This document shows, one piece after another, positions 1 through 11,220 of a DNA stretch of 64,000 nt. The stretch lies in the NCBI GenBank assembly GCA_003971905.1, contig RSEE01000032.1:310001-374000 (forward strand), read 5' to 3'. The notes under the pieces were generated by a model. That model saw only the letters and a program-made list of their open reading frames with translations. It did no database searches and had not been told where the DNA came from. How positions within the stretch are numbered: position 1 is the first letter of the stretch; every line of letters starts with the position of its first letter. The stretch comes from Moniliella sp. 'wahieum'. Taxonomy: Eukaryota > Basidiomycota > Moniliellomycetes > Moniliellales > Moniliellaceae. Position numbers and translations under genes: made by a program.

Positions 1-1511
1 AGGTGATGTAGCCTGTTGCATCGTTGTTAAAGTCGGGAACATACTCGAATCCAAACGTGACAAAGCGGGAACCCTCAGCGTCGATGTAAGCTTCGGCGGG
101 GATGCGCTGGGTACCACTGACAGCCTCTTGATATACCGATCCTGTGTAACTGTTGCGGGTCGCCCCATTGAAGTGCTGGGCCGCGTCAAACGTCCAGTTG
201 TCGACGGGTCATAGGTGCCGTCTGCAACGACTTTGGTGTCAGCACTTTATTTCTCTTCTTTGCAACGATAGAAGCGGGGAGGGGAACGAGACGCACCTGC
301 AGACTCTGGGAAGCGTAGCCGATACCGTTTGTGTTCTGAGCCTCTACAATGTCAATTTCCGGAGCGGACCGGCCGACGGTAACATCCGGGCCGGGATGCT
401 CCTCACCCGGACAAGTGCAAGCGCTGAAGCGCTGACCGGGGAGATAGGAAAGCTTATAATCGTACTGGTATGAGTAGGTACCCTGGGCATGGAGCACGGC
501 GTGAGGCTCCGTTTTCTCTTTGTTGGTCTGGTTGGGTAGGGCACCATAGTCGCACGAGGTATAGCTGTAGGGCCAAGTGCCATCAGTGGATCCCAGGTAG
601 CCCGGGCGGGCCAAATTGCCCATAGTCCAAAGACCTGGCCAGAAACCACGAGTTTCCTGGGTTCCGGGCAGTTTCACGGCCATTTCAATGTAGCCGCCTT
701 GGAAACAGAATTTGTTCCAGGACTGGAGCATGCCGGATTGGAAGTTGAGATTGTGGGTGTCTTTTTGGGTCATGACAACGTTTAGGGCACCACCGGTCGT
801 GTTGATGGCTTCGGGAGAGTACCATTCATAGTCGTTAGTAGCAGCATAGAAGATATCCTGTGCTTCCCAGAACGGATCGTCGCCCGGCCAAAAAGTCCGC
901 CCCTCTTGCTCAAACTCGTCCGAGAAGACAAGGTTCATCTGCTGATTATTCGTTTGCGATGTCCAGGACTTGGCACTGTCCGGTGTATCGGGGTCGATGA
1001 GGGATCGCATGGGCAGGTCAGCGACTTGTCCCGAGCCGTTTGTCCCGCCCAAACCGTAGGAGCCAAGGACGTTGTGATCGTGCTTGCGCTCGACAGAGAG
1101 AATGGGGTAACCGGCAAAGAGCATGAGCAGGCCAAGAATGATGAGGGCCATGATAAGCAGATTGAAGAACCCACGGAAGTCCATAGTTCTGCGGTGCACG
1201 CGCTTGCCAGGGGGGTCGGGAGTGTGCAGGTCATCATCTGGCTCGACATCAAGAGAATCCCAGCCTGCCAGGGGACGTTGCGGGAGAGGAGAAAGGTCGG
1301 GAGAGGGAGTGTCGTATGATGTACCAGAGATCATTTTGTGGGTGGAAGACTGGAGACTAGCGGCATCGGACATGGCGGCGTAAGCAGGGCGAGCATGGTT
1401 GGCGCGTAAGCCAGGGCCCTGGCTTTGGGTCTGACTCGTGAAGGCACGGGTTTGGGTGGGAGAGACAGCGCGAGGTGCTGGCAGACGAGTTGGGTACTGC
1501 TCACGGCGCAT
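1..1511 (-). CDS. KRE6: KRE6/SKN1-family beta-1,6-glucan synthesis protein, 3' end outside window
   Basis: Type II membrane glycoside-hydrolase-16-like protein needed for cell-wall beta-1,6-glucan in fungi. Reading from 1511, a disordered cytosolic tail of about 110 residues is followed by one membrane segment (about residues 113-138, GFFNLLIMALIILGLL...) and a lumenal GH16-like domain with LVFSDEFEQEGRTFWPGDDPFWEA, SGMLQSWNKFCFQGGYIE and the ExDxxE-type motif APEIDIVEAQ near residue 390. After GYASQSLQ there is an intron, about 229-291, with donor GTGCGT and acceptor GTTGCAG. Protein similarity resumes as WTFDAAQHFNGATRN and runs off position 1, so the C-terminus is missing. The frame slips by one base just after the intron, and possibly at the N-terminus, where MASQRAVQPGYA lies just upstream in another frame. 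KRE6 and SKN1 cannot be told apart here. Confidence 0.9.
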
Positions 1512-2032
1512 AGCCCGGTTGGACCGCCCGTTGGGAGGCCATGGTGGTTGGTCTGAGGTGGTGGAGAGAACGAAAAAGGTGGTAGTGACAAGGGGAGTAC
1601 GCAGGCGCCGGGTAGATGATTTGCAGAATATGCCAGCGATGCCGGGGCCGACGAGGAAGGAATGACTGGTACGACACGGAAGCCAAAGGTGGGGGCGTAG
1701 GATCTAGTGACTGGAGACTATCGTCGCATGCGATCATCACAGCCCCAGAGGGGTGCAGTGAATAAAGCTGTGGGAGGAATGAGGCCTAGGCGCAGTACTC
1801 TGTTAATGAGGCCGAGGGCTGAAACCAGCGTTGGAAGGTGGAAGGTGTGATATTGAATAGCCTGAGGCCCTGAGGTCCGAGGGTTGGGGGCGTGAGGACC
1901 ACTCAGCTTGAGTGCTCAGCCTGAGTACTGGGTCTCAACGTTCAACGTACTCAGCCGCTCATCGCCACCTTCGATCTGGCAATCGGGGGGGGGGGGGGCG
2001 AGAGAAAGACAGAAGGGGTGCGGGTTGAACAT

Positions 2033-2061
2033 ACTGAGTACTGAGTACTGAGTCTGAGTAC
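2033..2061. repeat. Heptad array, AGTACT palindrome plus G
   Basis: AGTACT occurs at 2037-2042 and 2044-2049, exactly 7 bp apart, and related words continue to 2061. The unit is a 6-bp palindrome plus one spacer base. Confidence 0.85.
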
Positions 2062-2707
2062 GCGAGTACGGAACATGGAACGCGTTGAATGTTGGCGTTG
2101 TGAGCTCGCCGGTCGCCATGCTCGATGCTTGCTCCCTCTCACACATCATGCATCACACCACTTGGAGTGTCAAAACACACACTTCGAGTGTTTGATGAAG
2201 GCGAGGCCTGAGGATGCGGAAGAGCTGAGGCTGAGGGCAGCTGCTGGGGCGGCAGGGCGGGGGAGCTGGCGATGGAGGAGGGAGTACTGCCGTTCTCTTG
2301 AGCGCCGAGCCTCGCACGTCACATAGATATCGGATGGGCCGACGCATTGTGATGCAGATGGGCTGGCATGTGGCAGGGGGAGCGACAAGGCGAGGAGCCG
2401 GCAGTCACTAAAACACTAGTCATTAGTCACTGAGCACTGACACGTGGTGTGAATTGTGACGGTCACAAAAAAGCGAGCGCTGAGCGCCTGCTCTACCATT
2501 GTGCATTCCGCGTGTAGTCACTGTAGCAGGGATTGAAGATTGGGCCTGCACATGTCTGCGATTTTGGTGTCACTTGCTGTCACATGTCACAGGCTGCACG
2601 TCACATGCATGTCACAGTTGATGCATGATTTCTGATGCGGGATGCATGATACTTGGTGCTTGCACTTCAAATTTCAACTTGACCACGTCCAATTAAAACT
2701 GCGATCG

Positions 2708-2796
2708 TCGATCATCGATCATCGATCATCGAGATTGGTGCATGTTGTGATATGTGTGTATGAGTAATGATGATCGATGATCGATGATCGATGATC
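2708..2796. repeat. Two ATCGAT heptad arrays forming a 23-bp perfect inverted repeat
   Basis: The left arm, 2710-2732, is made of ATCGATC units. The right arm, 2774-2796, is made of ATCGATG units and is its exact reverse complement. The spacer is 41 bp. Each arm is also internally quasi-palindromic, so the locus could form a cruciform or hairpin. Confidence 0.9.
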
Positions 2797-3061
2797 AAAG
2801 AATCCGATTATCGCGATTAAATCGCTGGCATTTCCTCGCAGTGCGCCTTATGCCAGCCGGTGCCTGTGCCTGGGCAGCGAAGCTGATAGCCCTCCCCGTG
2901 CCGGTTCCAAGGCCCACGCCTTGCCGTCGGTATGTCCCGCCGAGTTGCCGCTGCCTCGGGCCGTAAGCAGTTGCTCCGGTTGCTCCCCACAGCGCCTGTG
3001 TCTGCTGCTGCGTGCTACTGCGTGCTTCTGCTCGGGCCTGGCCAAGTACTATCCCGATGAG

Positions 3062-3075
3062 ATCGATGATCGATG
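3062..3075. repeat. Short ATCGATG heptad pair
   Basis: ATCGAT occurs at 3062-3067 and 3069-3074, 7 bp apart, the same unit as the right arm at 2774-2796. Confidence 0.8.
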
Positions 3076-3695
3076 AATAAAAGCAGTGGGATACAGCCAA
3101 CACACCCCTCTGATAATGCACTCATCCTCCGATCTTCCCATTCCCCCTTCCGCCAGTGTCGCAGGGCGTCGCTGTAAGAACGCCGTTAACAATAGAGCTT
3201 CTTGTTACATCGTTATGAGTGACTGAGCGTTGTTACATGTTATCCGCCACCCAAAGCCTACGCACGGTATGCGTCTCTACAATTATCGATTATCGTGTAC
3301 GAAGCCTGATGCGTGCACAGGGAGAAGATTTCGCTCGGGCTGAGCGCTGAGGCTCAGCCGCTCACCGGCGCTCACCACACGCTTTCCCTCTCATCGATCT
3401 CATCTGGTTAATATAGCGTCGCCAGCCGCTCAGGACATCAGCATGGTTTGGCTTCCGCCACATGCCCTCCCCCAATCGCTCACATTCCACTTGCTCAAAA
3501 GAGGAGAGAGACGATAGGCTGTCATCTCATTTCTCTGATTGCGCTTTCTAATATCAGGCCTCAGGTGTCGATATCTCCCCTGTGGCCCCTTTGGTGATGA
3601 TGCGTGGTTCCCTTCGTCCCTTCATAACAGAGGGACACAACCTATCGTGCAACTATATCCCTGTTAGACTGTGATCCTGCCGCTGCTCTTATCCC

Positions 3696-3769
3696 GGCTC
3701 GATAGCGTAGTGGTAACGCCTCCCTGGCCAATAGGCAATGACATGCCGGTTCGAATCCTATTCGAGCCT
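3696..3769 (+). tRNA. tRNA-like gene, isotype not assignable, possibly degenerate
   Basis: The acceptor stem is perfect over 7 bp (GGCTCGA with TCGAGCC), the D-arm has a GCGT/ACGC stem, and the A box (TAGCGTAGTGGTA) and B box (GGTTCGAATCC) are canonical. Total length is 73 nt plus discriminator, normal for an intron-less tRNA. However, neither the anticodon stem nor the T stem pairs well in any register I tried, and no loop has a standard U33 with a clear anticodon. It may be a tRNA pseudogene or a tRNA damaged by sequencing error. Confidence 0.5.
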
Positions 3770-5518
3770 CTCTTTCCTCAATGTTTCCCCGGGCTGTGCC
3801 TTCCCACAATCCATTCAACATTGGTGAGAAGTTTTGAAGTGCAACTCCTGCCGAAGCGGTGTACCATGTATTACATGGACTGATGCAGCACACACGCTTC
3901 CAATTTTACAGACTTTTGCCCACATATCGATGTTAGGTGACCCGAAAAGGGTGGGAAGTCTGCGAGGTAGTGGATGCAGCCTCTCTCTATTAGTGTTCGT
4001 CAATGATCTCGATGATCCGTACTCATTAATCAACGCGAATTCCCTAAGTGACCGGTAGAATATCTCAGTCGCCGTATAATGGTGCAAGCCGGAATGGACT
4101 TGGGGTTTCAACATATTGCTCTTGACACGCCTGGAACAGGGAGCGGAGTGCAGTAGACGCCGTCGGTATCCATCACTCCGTGTAGACTTTTCCATAATGA
4201 GGCAACTCGACTGGAGTTTTGTCCTAGAACCCGAAGCCAGTCCAATGTCCGTCAAGTTGAAGTAGCCCGAGGCGTCGAACGAGGAACCGGCTTGAGGCTG
4301 GGGGGAAAATGCCCCAGCACATGCAGCTCATGGACCGCAACAAACATCTGCGTTCCATAGAAGTGGGCATGGTGCTCGCGTTGCAAGTCGGACTTCTGCA
4401 GAAGGTATCGAAACCGCGTCAGGGACATATTACTCCGTGGCGAGACACATAATCTCCTGGTCATGGAAGGCGTGCATGATTTCACTAAGCCTACGGGGTA
4501 CGCGTGGCAGTGAGGATGTCGCGTTCAGTGAAGACGAGGCGCGCTCCATCCATTGACCATGCCGTTTTGGTTAGTCTCCTGTTAAGCGCTCATATTTTTC
4601 CTGACTTTACACGCAAGAGAACGACGTCGCCATACCTGGCTTGTCCCACTTGCGTGATGGTGTGGAACGGTGGGAGACACAGAGCTTGGTCAGGAGCTTC
4701 CGGAGCATTGTCCCTTCTGGTCCTCGGCATGAACGCGGCTATCTCTCTTGCACCTCTTGCTGAAACGAGCATTTGAGGGTGTGGTTCAAATTGGGAAGCG
4801 CGACTCATGAGCCTTCAATGCAGGCGGACAGGTATACTATTAGCAGTAGAGCGAATCGTAGTAGTAATTGCCATGAGCAGGTTGGCTTCGCACTTGACAT
4901 TGACTTGGCAGGCAACCTGAGTCTCCCAAGGGGACAAAGCTCGCCCGTCTTCTACGACTGCCAAGAGCGCTGGTTGTCCTCCTGCTGAGAGCAGTGGTGG
5001 CAGTATATGGGTGCATTTTCGTGGGGGCGATCACTGCCTGACCTGTGTCCTGTGGGGATGATTCTCCACCCGCCTGTTGCGGCAGCGGGGCGGGACTGTG
5101 TGTGAGGAACTTGGTTGCCGGGGCTGTTTTCTGCAAAACAAGTAGGTATCTGTGCGTCCATCAGGATGTGGCGAAGAGGCACAGCTCATGGATCATCAGC
5201 CCCACCAACGTGGGTAGTGGATTTTAATCCAGTGGCGCCTTAGGCCTTAATATTGAAAGCTGACAGGCCCCAGGGATTTCGATTTAGCGTGAGCGGCTTT
5301 TAAACATTGAAATAAGCTGACCCCCGTGGAAATTGCAAGAGCGCATGACTCGGCACACTGCCCCCGTTCTAGCGCGTCCCATCTCAACAGCGAGAGCATC
5401 ACTCAACATTCCCGGCCGCAGCAAAAGTCAGGAGCAGCGTCCCACACCTCCCCGTTGTTTTCTGAACCATCTCTCCTGCTACAGCCCACCACCAACCACC
5501 ACCAGCATCACCACCATT
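3770..5518. other. Gene-poor stretch with only short unsupported reading frames
   Basis: Reading frames of 60-146 codons occur on both strands (the longest at 3815-4255, minus), but none resembles a known family and none joins convincingly by introns. The composition is less repetitive than 1512-3695. It could contain relics of a decayed gene or element; I cannot name one. Confidence 0.4.
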
Positions 5519-6501
5519 ATGGCAGACACCGCCACCCCACAAGCGACGAGAAAGAGTACTGCACCTGTGCGCCGGGTGCAACCGGCGGGACGGCGGGTGC
5601 GCCCCTCCCTGGCCCCGGCCCCGGCGTCGCTGTATGCCCCACTCGCCTGCCAATCTCTGGGTCGCGTATGGAGGAGGAAGAAGAGCTGGCAATTCGCCCC
5701 GTTCCTCTGGATTTTGGTTCGCTCTTTGACCAAATGGACCGATTTCTAGTCCATTTCAAAGCGGCCGTGAGCAGCACCTGTTCTCGTGCCGAGGCGGAAC
5801 GGGAGGCGCACGAGACCCAGCTGGCGTTAACGCGGGACGAAGTACGAGCGGCTGAGGGGGAGGTGACAGATGCAAAGGAGGCTCAGTCTGCACTGTGGGA
5901 AACGATCAGTGCTCAAAAAGCAGCCGACGCCGAGGAGCGTGACACGCTCGCTCGCCTCCGTGCCACCCAGGCCAGCTTGAGCTCCAAGGCTGATGATTTG
6001 CGCGCACAGCTGGCAGCGGTCACGACCCAAACCAGTAGGAAACGGACACATCTCGAGATGGTACGCGATACCATTCATCTCCAGCGGTCCAAAACACCTT
6101 GGGAACATCAACGTCTCCAAGACCTGCTTGGCATCGAGATCCAGCCTACGAAACACTCTTGTACGTCCACTCGTTGTTCCTGGTGTATTGGTACTGACCA
6201 CGCTGCAGCCCAACTCAAAATCATTTTCTACCTTCTCAATCCCGACGATTTTTACTCGCAATCGACTTGCCTCCTCGACCTCGGCGGCAAAGGGAAGCCG
6301 TACAGCGTACTCTCCACTCATCCACCCCTGCCTGGGGGTACGATTCATGCACTGGTGCAGCAGATGAACCGCACGCGCGACCCATGGTCTTTCATCAAGG
6401 CCATGAGGCACGAGTTCCGACAACGGGCTCTGGCGCCTCCAAACGACGGCGTGGGATCCAGGCGTGATGCTTGCCGTTCCGGGGGAGCTGGGGGGAGCTA
6501 G
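5519..6501 (+). CDS. SPC25: Kinetochore protein Spc25 (Ndc80 complex)
   Basis: Spc25 pairs with Spc24 to form the centromere-proximal end of the Ndc80 complex. From 5668 the protein reads MEEEEELAIRPVPLDF, then a long heptad-rich coiled coil (about residues 30-150) and a C-terminal globular RWD-like domain (LKIIFYLLNPDDFYSQST, CLLDLGGKGKPYSVL, FIKAMRHEFRQ) with the order and spacing of fungal Spc25. A 48-nt intron, 6161-6208 (GTACGT, branch ACTGAC, acceptor TGCAG), sits between EIQPTKHS and QLKIIF; because its length is a multiple of three, the unspliced frame stays open. The preferred start is 5519 (MADTATPQATRKS), which needs a one-base frame slip in the C-rich part before 5668. If that is wrong, translation starts at 5668 (about 262 residues), close to the usual family length. 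Confidence 0.8.
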
Positions 6502-6874
6502 AGCAGCTCTGTCCCGGAGTCATGATCGAGTATTTGTACTTTTCGTCTTCGTGTCCCTTTTGTATGATTGCACTTCACATGATATGTCCCAGGTTACATA
6601 CCTTTTCATGGAGACACACATAAAATGAAGGGACAGGTGGTAAAAGGCTGCCGCTGGTTAACAGAAACCCTGGCGTACTATGCTCTCTGGTAGTACGGAC
6701 GTGTGGTGACACTTGGTACTTGTTACCAGTGGCTCGATAATTCTGGAGGCTCAGAATATCCATATTTCAAAGTTGTTTTTGTGCATCCCTCAATCTTTGA
6801 ATTTACCACAGACCATCGCCGCCAACTCGCCCCAATCGCCTCCACTTTGCCACCAGCGTCGTCAATTGCCTGAT
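6502..6874. other. Intergenic, SPC25 3' and BUD13 5' flank
   Basis: This is a 373-bp AT-richer spacer between two genes on the same strand. I see no repeat array or RNA gene in it. Confidence 0.6.
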
Positions 6875-7830
6875 ATGCCTGACCCCAAGACGCAAGCTTA
6901 CCTTGCCCGCTACCTTGAAAAACCTGACGAGCCTCGAAAGAAAAAGCGCAAATCGAAGCATGCTGAGCCTGGCTTGGTTATCCAGGATGACAACCCTTGG
7001 CCTGTGCCCGAACAAGAGGAAACAGGGCCAGAAGACCCCTTCGTTCTCCGCGTTAGCGAGGGCAAGAAGCCCGCATTCAAAAAGACGTTTTCCTCTGCTA
7101 CTTCATCGAAAGTGGTCTCGTCCGACTCTGCTTCCCAAGCTGGGACTGAGACCGAGACGGCCACCCTGCCCCGGCCCCCGCCCCCGCCCCCGCCCGCCCC
7201 CGCGCAGGCTTGATGACCAAGGCAGATCTTCGTGCGCAAAAGGAGGAGCGATTGGCCCGAGAAGCTGCGGCCCGCGCTGCCCCGCCCCTTCGAACAATAG
7301 CGAACAGCAGACGGTCTACCGTGATGCCTCGGGACGAAAAATTGATGTCGAGGCCGAGGCGGCGGAACGGGCAGAGGAAGAGCGGGCGCGGAAGGCGAAG
7401 GAGGCCGAGCGTAAGAATTGGGGGCGCGGACAAGTCCAACTTGCCGAAGCGAGGCGGAAACAAGAAGAACTGGAGGCCATCAAGGAGGAAGGTGTGGCCC
7501 GTTATGCTACCGATGAGAAGATGAACGCTGAATTGCGTGCTGCTGTCCGAGCGGACGATCCGGCGTTGGCCTTTCTTTCCACCAAGAAGGAACAGGGGCC
7601 GCGGATGCCTAAATACACGGGCCCTACTCCACCCCTAACCGGTTTGGAATTGCTCCAGGGTATCGCTGGGATGGCGTGGACCGCTCAAATGGATTCGAGC
7701 GGAAGTACTTCGCACGCATCAATGAGCGCAAACGCCGAGACCAAGTTGCTCAAGGTACGTCTCTCCTCTTCTATAGATACGGAGTACTGACTCGTTTGGC
7801 ATCCCAGCATGGCGGCAAGAAGACATGTAA
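6875..7830 (+). CDS. BUD13: Bud13, pre-mRNA retention and splicing (RES) complex
   Basis: Bud13 joins Snu17/Ist3 and Pml1 in the spliceosomal RES complex. The N-terminus [17 protein letters not shown] and a Lys-rich stretch are typical. Downstream are the hallmark [13 protein letters not shown] and an E/R-rich helix. The C-terminal signature reads [30 protein letters not shown] and [12 protein letters not shown] 53-nt intron, 7755-7807 (GTACGT, branch ACTGACT, acceptor CCCAG), joins RRDQVAQ to AWRQEDM and a stop, the expected C-terminal end. Three frame slips separate these parts, all in C-rich runs near 7175-7205, 7280-7300 and 7630-7640, so they are probably sequence errors. Confidence 0.9.
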
Positions 7831-7972
7831 CTTATACCCATTCGTCAGGAGTCCTATTGAGGTATGCGTTTGCATTGATACATGATGTCCCTGCTAAGGT
7901 TTATCATTAACATCATGATGGCACCCTATGATACTCAAGTGGGAAGGGTTGGCCATGCAATAATAATGCAGA

Positions 7973-9357
7973 TCATTTTTCAAACTGGTGTGTGCGACTT
8001 GCCCACTCCAATATCTTACGCTCCAGACCAGGTTTGGGGCCGTATTTAGCCCTACAAGCAGTCACCAACTCTGCGGGGGTAGACACCCCTTTGTTGCGCA
8101 GAAGTAGGGTACACTCACGGTCTGAAGGCAACACGTACTCGTTTGTGTCTGGCGACTTTTCCCTGAGGCTCAGCCCATCGGCCAAAGAGAAGTCCAAGCG
8201 TGGGATGTTAATGTCAGGACGGAAAAACCGTTGGTCCACCCTTTCTTCGTCCACAGCATCAATATTTCCGGGTTCCCATCCGGCTCGTCCAGTCTTCCGC
8301 TTGCCCTCTGCATCCTTCTCGAGGACATGAGTCACGCCTGTGTAGAAGTCACGCTCCCCACGGGCCAGACGGCAAAATCCAGTAGCACGGCGCATGTCGC
8401 GCTCGTAGCTCGCCTCAAGCGATGGCAGTGGCTCTCCCATATGCCGATGGGTCACCACAAGTGATCGGGGGCTCTTGCTGTGAAGCACCGCCAGTGTCTT
8501 ACTGGCCCAGAGGGAAATGTCGTCCCACCCCTCGTTTTCGAGACGAGGTTCAAGTATACGCCGAGTGTCCGAACCGGGGCGCTGTAGTTCCTCCAGGCTT
8601 TGGAGAATGTCTTGCATGCGGTACTGGGGGTAGGTGAGGGAGAAACATGATCCAAGGCCACCCTACGTGAACCAAAGAAGGGGCTGCTTGCCAGGTCTGT
8701 AGCCGGTGCCGGATCAGTGCTCCACTCAAGCAGAAGCTTGTCCACTAGCGCAGTGTTCTGCGGCTGGGCCGCCGTCACCTGCGCAACCACAGCTGCCACT
8801 GCTGATGCAGGGACAAAGTGCGTCGCCAAGCCAAGGTAATAGAGCTCCCACCCGGCTAGCCGGTGCCCTGTTAGGGCGAGGTACAGCCCAACCCCCCCGT
8901 CCAGCTGGGCGAGGGTGCGAGCGACCCCGACATCGGGAAAGAAGCCAATGCCGGTCTCAGGCATAGCCCAAAGCGTGTTTTCCGTTACCACCCGTATCTG
9001 AAGTGGGGAAGATAGCCCTACACCGCCGCCCATCACGATCCCATCTAAGATGGCCAACGCGACGTGGTGGCTGTCGTTTGCGATCCGAGCCAGGAGGTAG
9101 TCGACCTCATACTCTTTCTGGAAAAAGGCCAAGCTGGCTTGTTGGACCTCTGGGTCGGTGCTCGCCGCAGCACGGACAACAGCAAGGACATCCCCGCCAG
9201 CGCAGAAAGCGCGGCCTTCGTGGGTGAGTAGAAGGGTGCGGCCGCGTTCCTTGAGAAAGGCTTGAAGTCTTGCAGTGAGCTGAGTAACCATGGGCAAGTT
9301 CAGTGCATTAAGTGCCTCGGGGCGGGTGAGGGTGAGTACGTGCACGCTTCCTTCCAT
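7973..9357 (-). CDS. 3-hydroxyisobutyryl-CoA hydrolase (enoyl-CoA hydratase superfamily)
   Basis: This enzyme of mitochondrial valine catabolism releases 3-hydroxyisobutyrate from its CoA ester. The crotonase core is clear: VLTLTRPEALNALN, the oxyanion-hole region EGRAFCAGGDV, the long insert typical of HIBCH (FQKEYEVDYLLARI), DGIVMGGGVGLSS and MPETGIGFFPDVGVA. The C-terminal HIBCH-specific part (SKSPRSLVVTHRHM, YERDMRRATGFCRLARGERDF) continues in a second frame after a slip near 8610-8620. The start at 9357 is the first Met of the open frame; a mitochondrial leader would be expected and may lie upstream (9358-9440) in another frame. It is divergent from RPS2. It could be called EHD3 by yeast naming. 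Confidence 0.85.
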
Positions 9358-9813
9358 GGGGGGTGACGAGCATCGGTGAGAGATGTGCGCTCAGTTGGGC
9401 AACGCGTGCGCTGCCGGGGCGAGGGCAGTGGGCTTGGACATAGACAGGAGGTGGAGTAGAAGAGAGGGCAGGCCACCCTCCCCGAATGGATTGAGATGAG
9501 TTGGTTGGGATCATTGATCATTGATTGCCCGGGCTGACTCGGGATTATCGATTAGCGGGTACCGGCAATCGATAATCGGTAACCGGTTGACGGCAGTTCC
9601 CAATATCAACCAGATCCATCCATCATGCATCACATCACACATCAAATATCATGCGATCATCACCCATCCTACCCCACACCCCACTTTGTTTGGGCCTGTG
9701 AGGGAACCGAAAAAAGCTGCGGCACTAACCCTATTTGTTTACAGGCGCCCTTGTCAATTGCTATGGTTTTGCTCGCTTGGTGCCCGAGACTTCCCCCCAT
9801 CCAAGTAACCAAC
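9358..9813 (+). promoter_or_regulatory. RPS2 upstream region with probable 5'-UTR intron
   Basis: This is the 456-bp spacer shared with the divergent hydrolase gene. Near 9509-9580 are palindrome-type words (GATCATTGATCATTGAT, ATCGATTA, ACCGGT). A likely 47-nt 5'-UTR intron runs 9698-9744 (GTGAGG donor, CACTAAC branch, TTTACAG acceptor), common in fungal ribosomal protein genes. Splicing here is inferred from the consensus only. Confidence 0.5.
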
Positions 9814-10579
9814 ATGGCTGACGCAGCTCCTCGTGGACGTGGTGGTTTTGGCCGTGACCGTGGTGGCCGTGGCCGTCGTGGCCGTCGTGGTGCCCGTGGC
9901 GGCGAGAAGGAGGAATGGGTGCCCGTCACCTCCGTTGGCCGCCTCGTCAAGGACGGCAAGATCAAGTCGATCGAGGAGATCTACCTCTTTTCCCTCCCCA
10001 TCAAAGAGTACCAGGTGGTGGACCTGCTCCTGCCCAAGCTCAAGGATGAGGTGATGAAGATCCACCCTGTGCAGAAGCAGACCCGTGCTGGTCAGCGTAC
10101 CCGTTTTAAGGCGTTCGTTGCCGTTGGTGACTCGGACGGTCACTTGGGCCTTGGTGTCAAGTGCGCCAAGGAGGTTGCCACCGCCATCCGCGCTGCCCAT
10201 CAATCTGGCTAAGCTCTCCGTTATTCCGGTTCGCCGTGGGTACTGGGGTGCTGCTCTTGGTGAGCCCCACACGGTCCCCATGAAGGTGAGCGGTAAGACT
10301 GCCTCGGTCATGTGCCGTCTCGTTCCCGCCCCCCGCGGTACGGGCATTGTTGCCGCTCCTGCGTCGAAGCGCATGCTTCAGCTTGCCGGTGTGACCGACT
10401 GCTACACCCAGTCTTCGGGCCAGACGGCCCATGGCAACTTTATCAAGGCCACCTTCGAGGCTGTGTCCAAGACGTACGGTTTCCTCACGCCCAACCTGTG
10501 GAACAACATCCCCCCTCCTCCTACGCCCTTCGTGGAGTACTCTGCTCACCTCGCAAAGGCGGCCAAAAAGGCGCTCTAA
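9814..10579 (+). CDS. RPS2: 40S ribosomal protein S2 (uS5)
   Basis: RPS2 is a small-subunit ribosomal protein of the uS5 family. The start [13 protein letters not shown] in a good context (CCAACATGGCT) is followed by the RGG-rich tail, then [20 protein letters not shown], the S5 double-stranded-RNA-binding part ([20 protein letters not shown]) and the C-terminal S5 domain ([43 protein letters not shown]). Length matches the family at about 255 residues. A one-base slip in the sequence GCTGCCCATC near 10195 separates the halves. A real frameshift would kill an essential gene, so I treat it as a base-calling error at the CCC run. Confidence 0.97.
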
Positions 10580-11135
10580 ACGTCGCATGACATGTGACAG
10601 CTCATTGCGCTTTAACATGAAAAATTAAACGTCTTGGTTGTGTCGTTGCCATTGATTTCTGGTCTGGGCTAAGGTTGGGGAGGCCTTGTGCTCAGATGCA
10701 TAGACATGCTGTACGATAGTGATGAAAGGTATCTTTTAAGTTGTGCAAATAGAAGGCGAATCTGTCTGGGGCACGCGTATGGGGCGTTCCTTAGCAGCTT
10801 CACAGCTGAGTCGGGATCAGAGGCGCTGTTAAACAGACGCAGGCAGTAACTACCTACGTGCAACTTTTTGGCGGTGACTGGTACGAAAACCTGTCACTGC
10901 TCACTTAACTCGGCCGTGACCGCGTGACCCGCGAGAGAGACGCCAAGTACGATCTTCTTCGTCCATTTTTGATCATGATGAATGATCAGGAAAGGGGGGG
11001 ACTTAGGCTAAGATTCAGGATGGGGCTGGAGATTTGGCAGCTGTGTGACAGCTTCATATGCAACTGGAAGGGGTCGACGTGAAGCAGGTTGTTTACGGCA
11101 AAAAGGTATAAAGCCAACGTGCAAAACAAAACATA
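10580..11135. other. Intergenic, no gene seen
   Basis: The 3' flank of RPS2 and upstream flank of tRNA-Ala. I see only short, unsupported reading frames. Confidence 0.6.
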
Positions 11136-11220
11136 TGGACGAATAGGGAATCGAACCCCAGACCTCACACAGTGGCACCAGGATGCAAAGCGTGCGCTCT
11201 ACCAACTGAGCTATCCGCCC
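11136..11220 (-). tRNA. tRNA-Ala(TGC) with 12-nt anticodon-loop intron
   Basis: Read on the minus strand it has the acceptor stem GGGCGGA/TTCGTCC with two G-U pairs, D-arm GCTC-AGTTGGTA-GAGC, anticodon stem CACGC/GTGTG around loop TTTGCAT (anticodon TGC), and T-arm TGGGG-TTCGATT-CCCTA, with discriminator A. About 12 nt (TCCTGGTGCCAC) interrupt the loop at the canonical 37/38 intron position, leaving a 73-nt mature body. The B box is GGGGTTCGATTCC. Confidence 0.92.

Larger units (their letters stand above)
1512..3695. other. Long intergenic stretch rich in short palindromic words
   Basis: I see no conserved gene here. The stretch holds a G run near 1986-1998, a CTGAGTACTGAG-type array at 2033-2061, a CACATG/TGTCAC-rich part at 2540-2650, an inverted pair of ATCGAT arrays at 2708-2796 and a further ATCGATG pair at 3062-3075. 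Short reading frames on both strands are low complexity and resemble no family I know. Confidence 0.7.
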
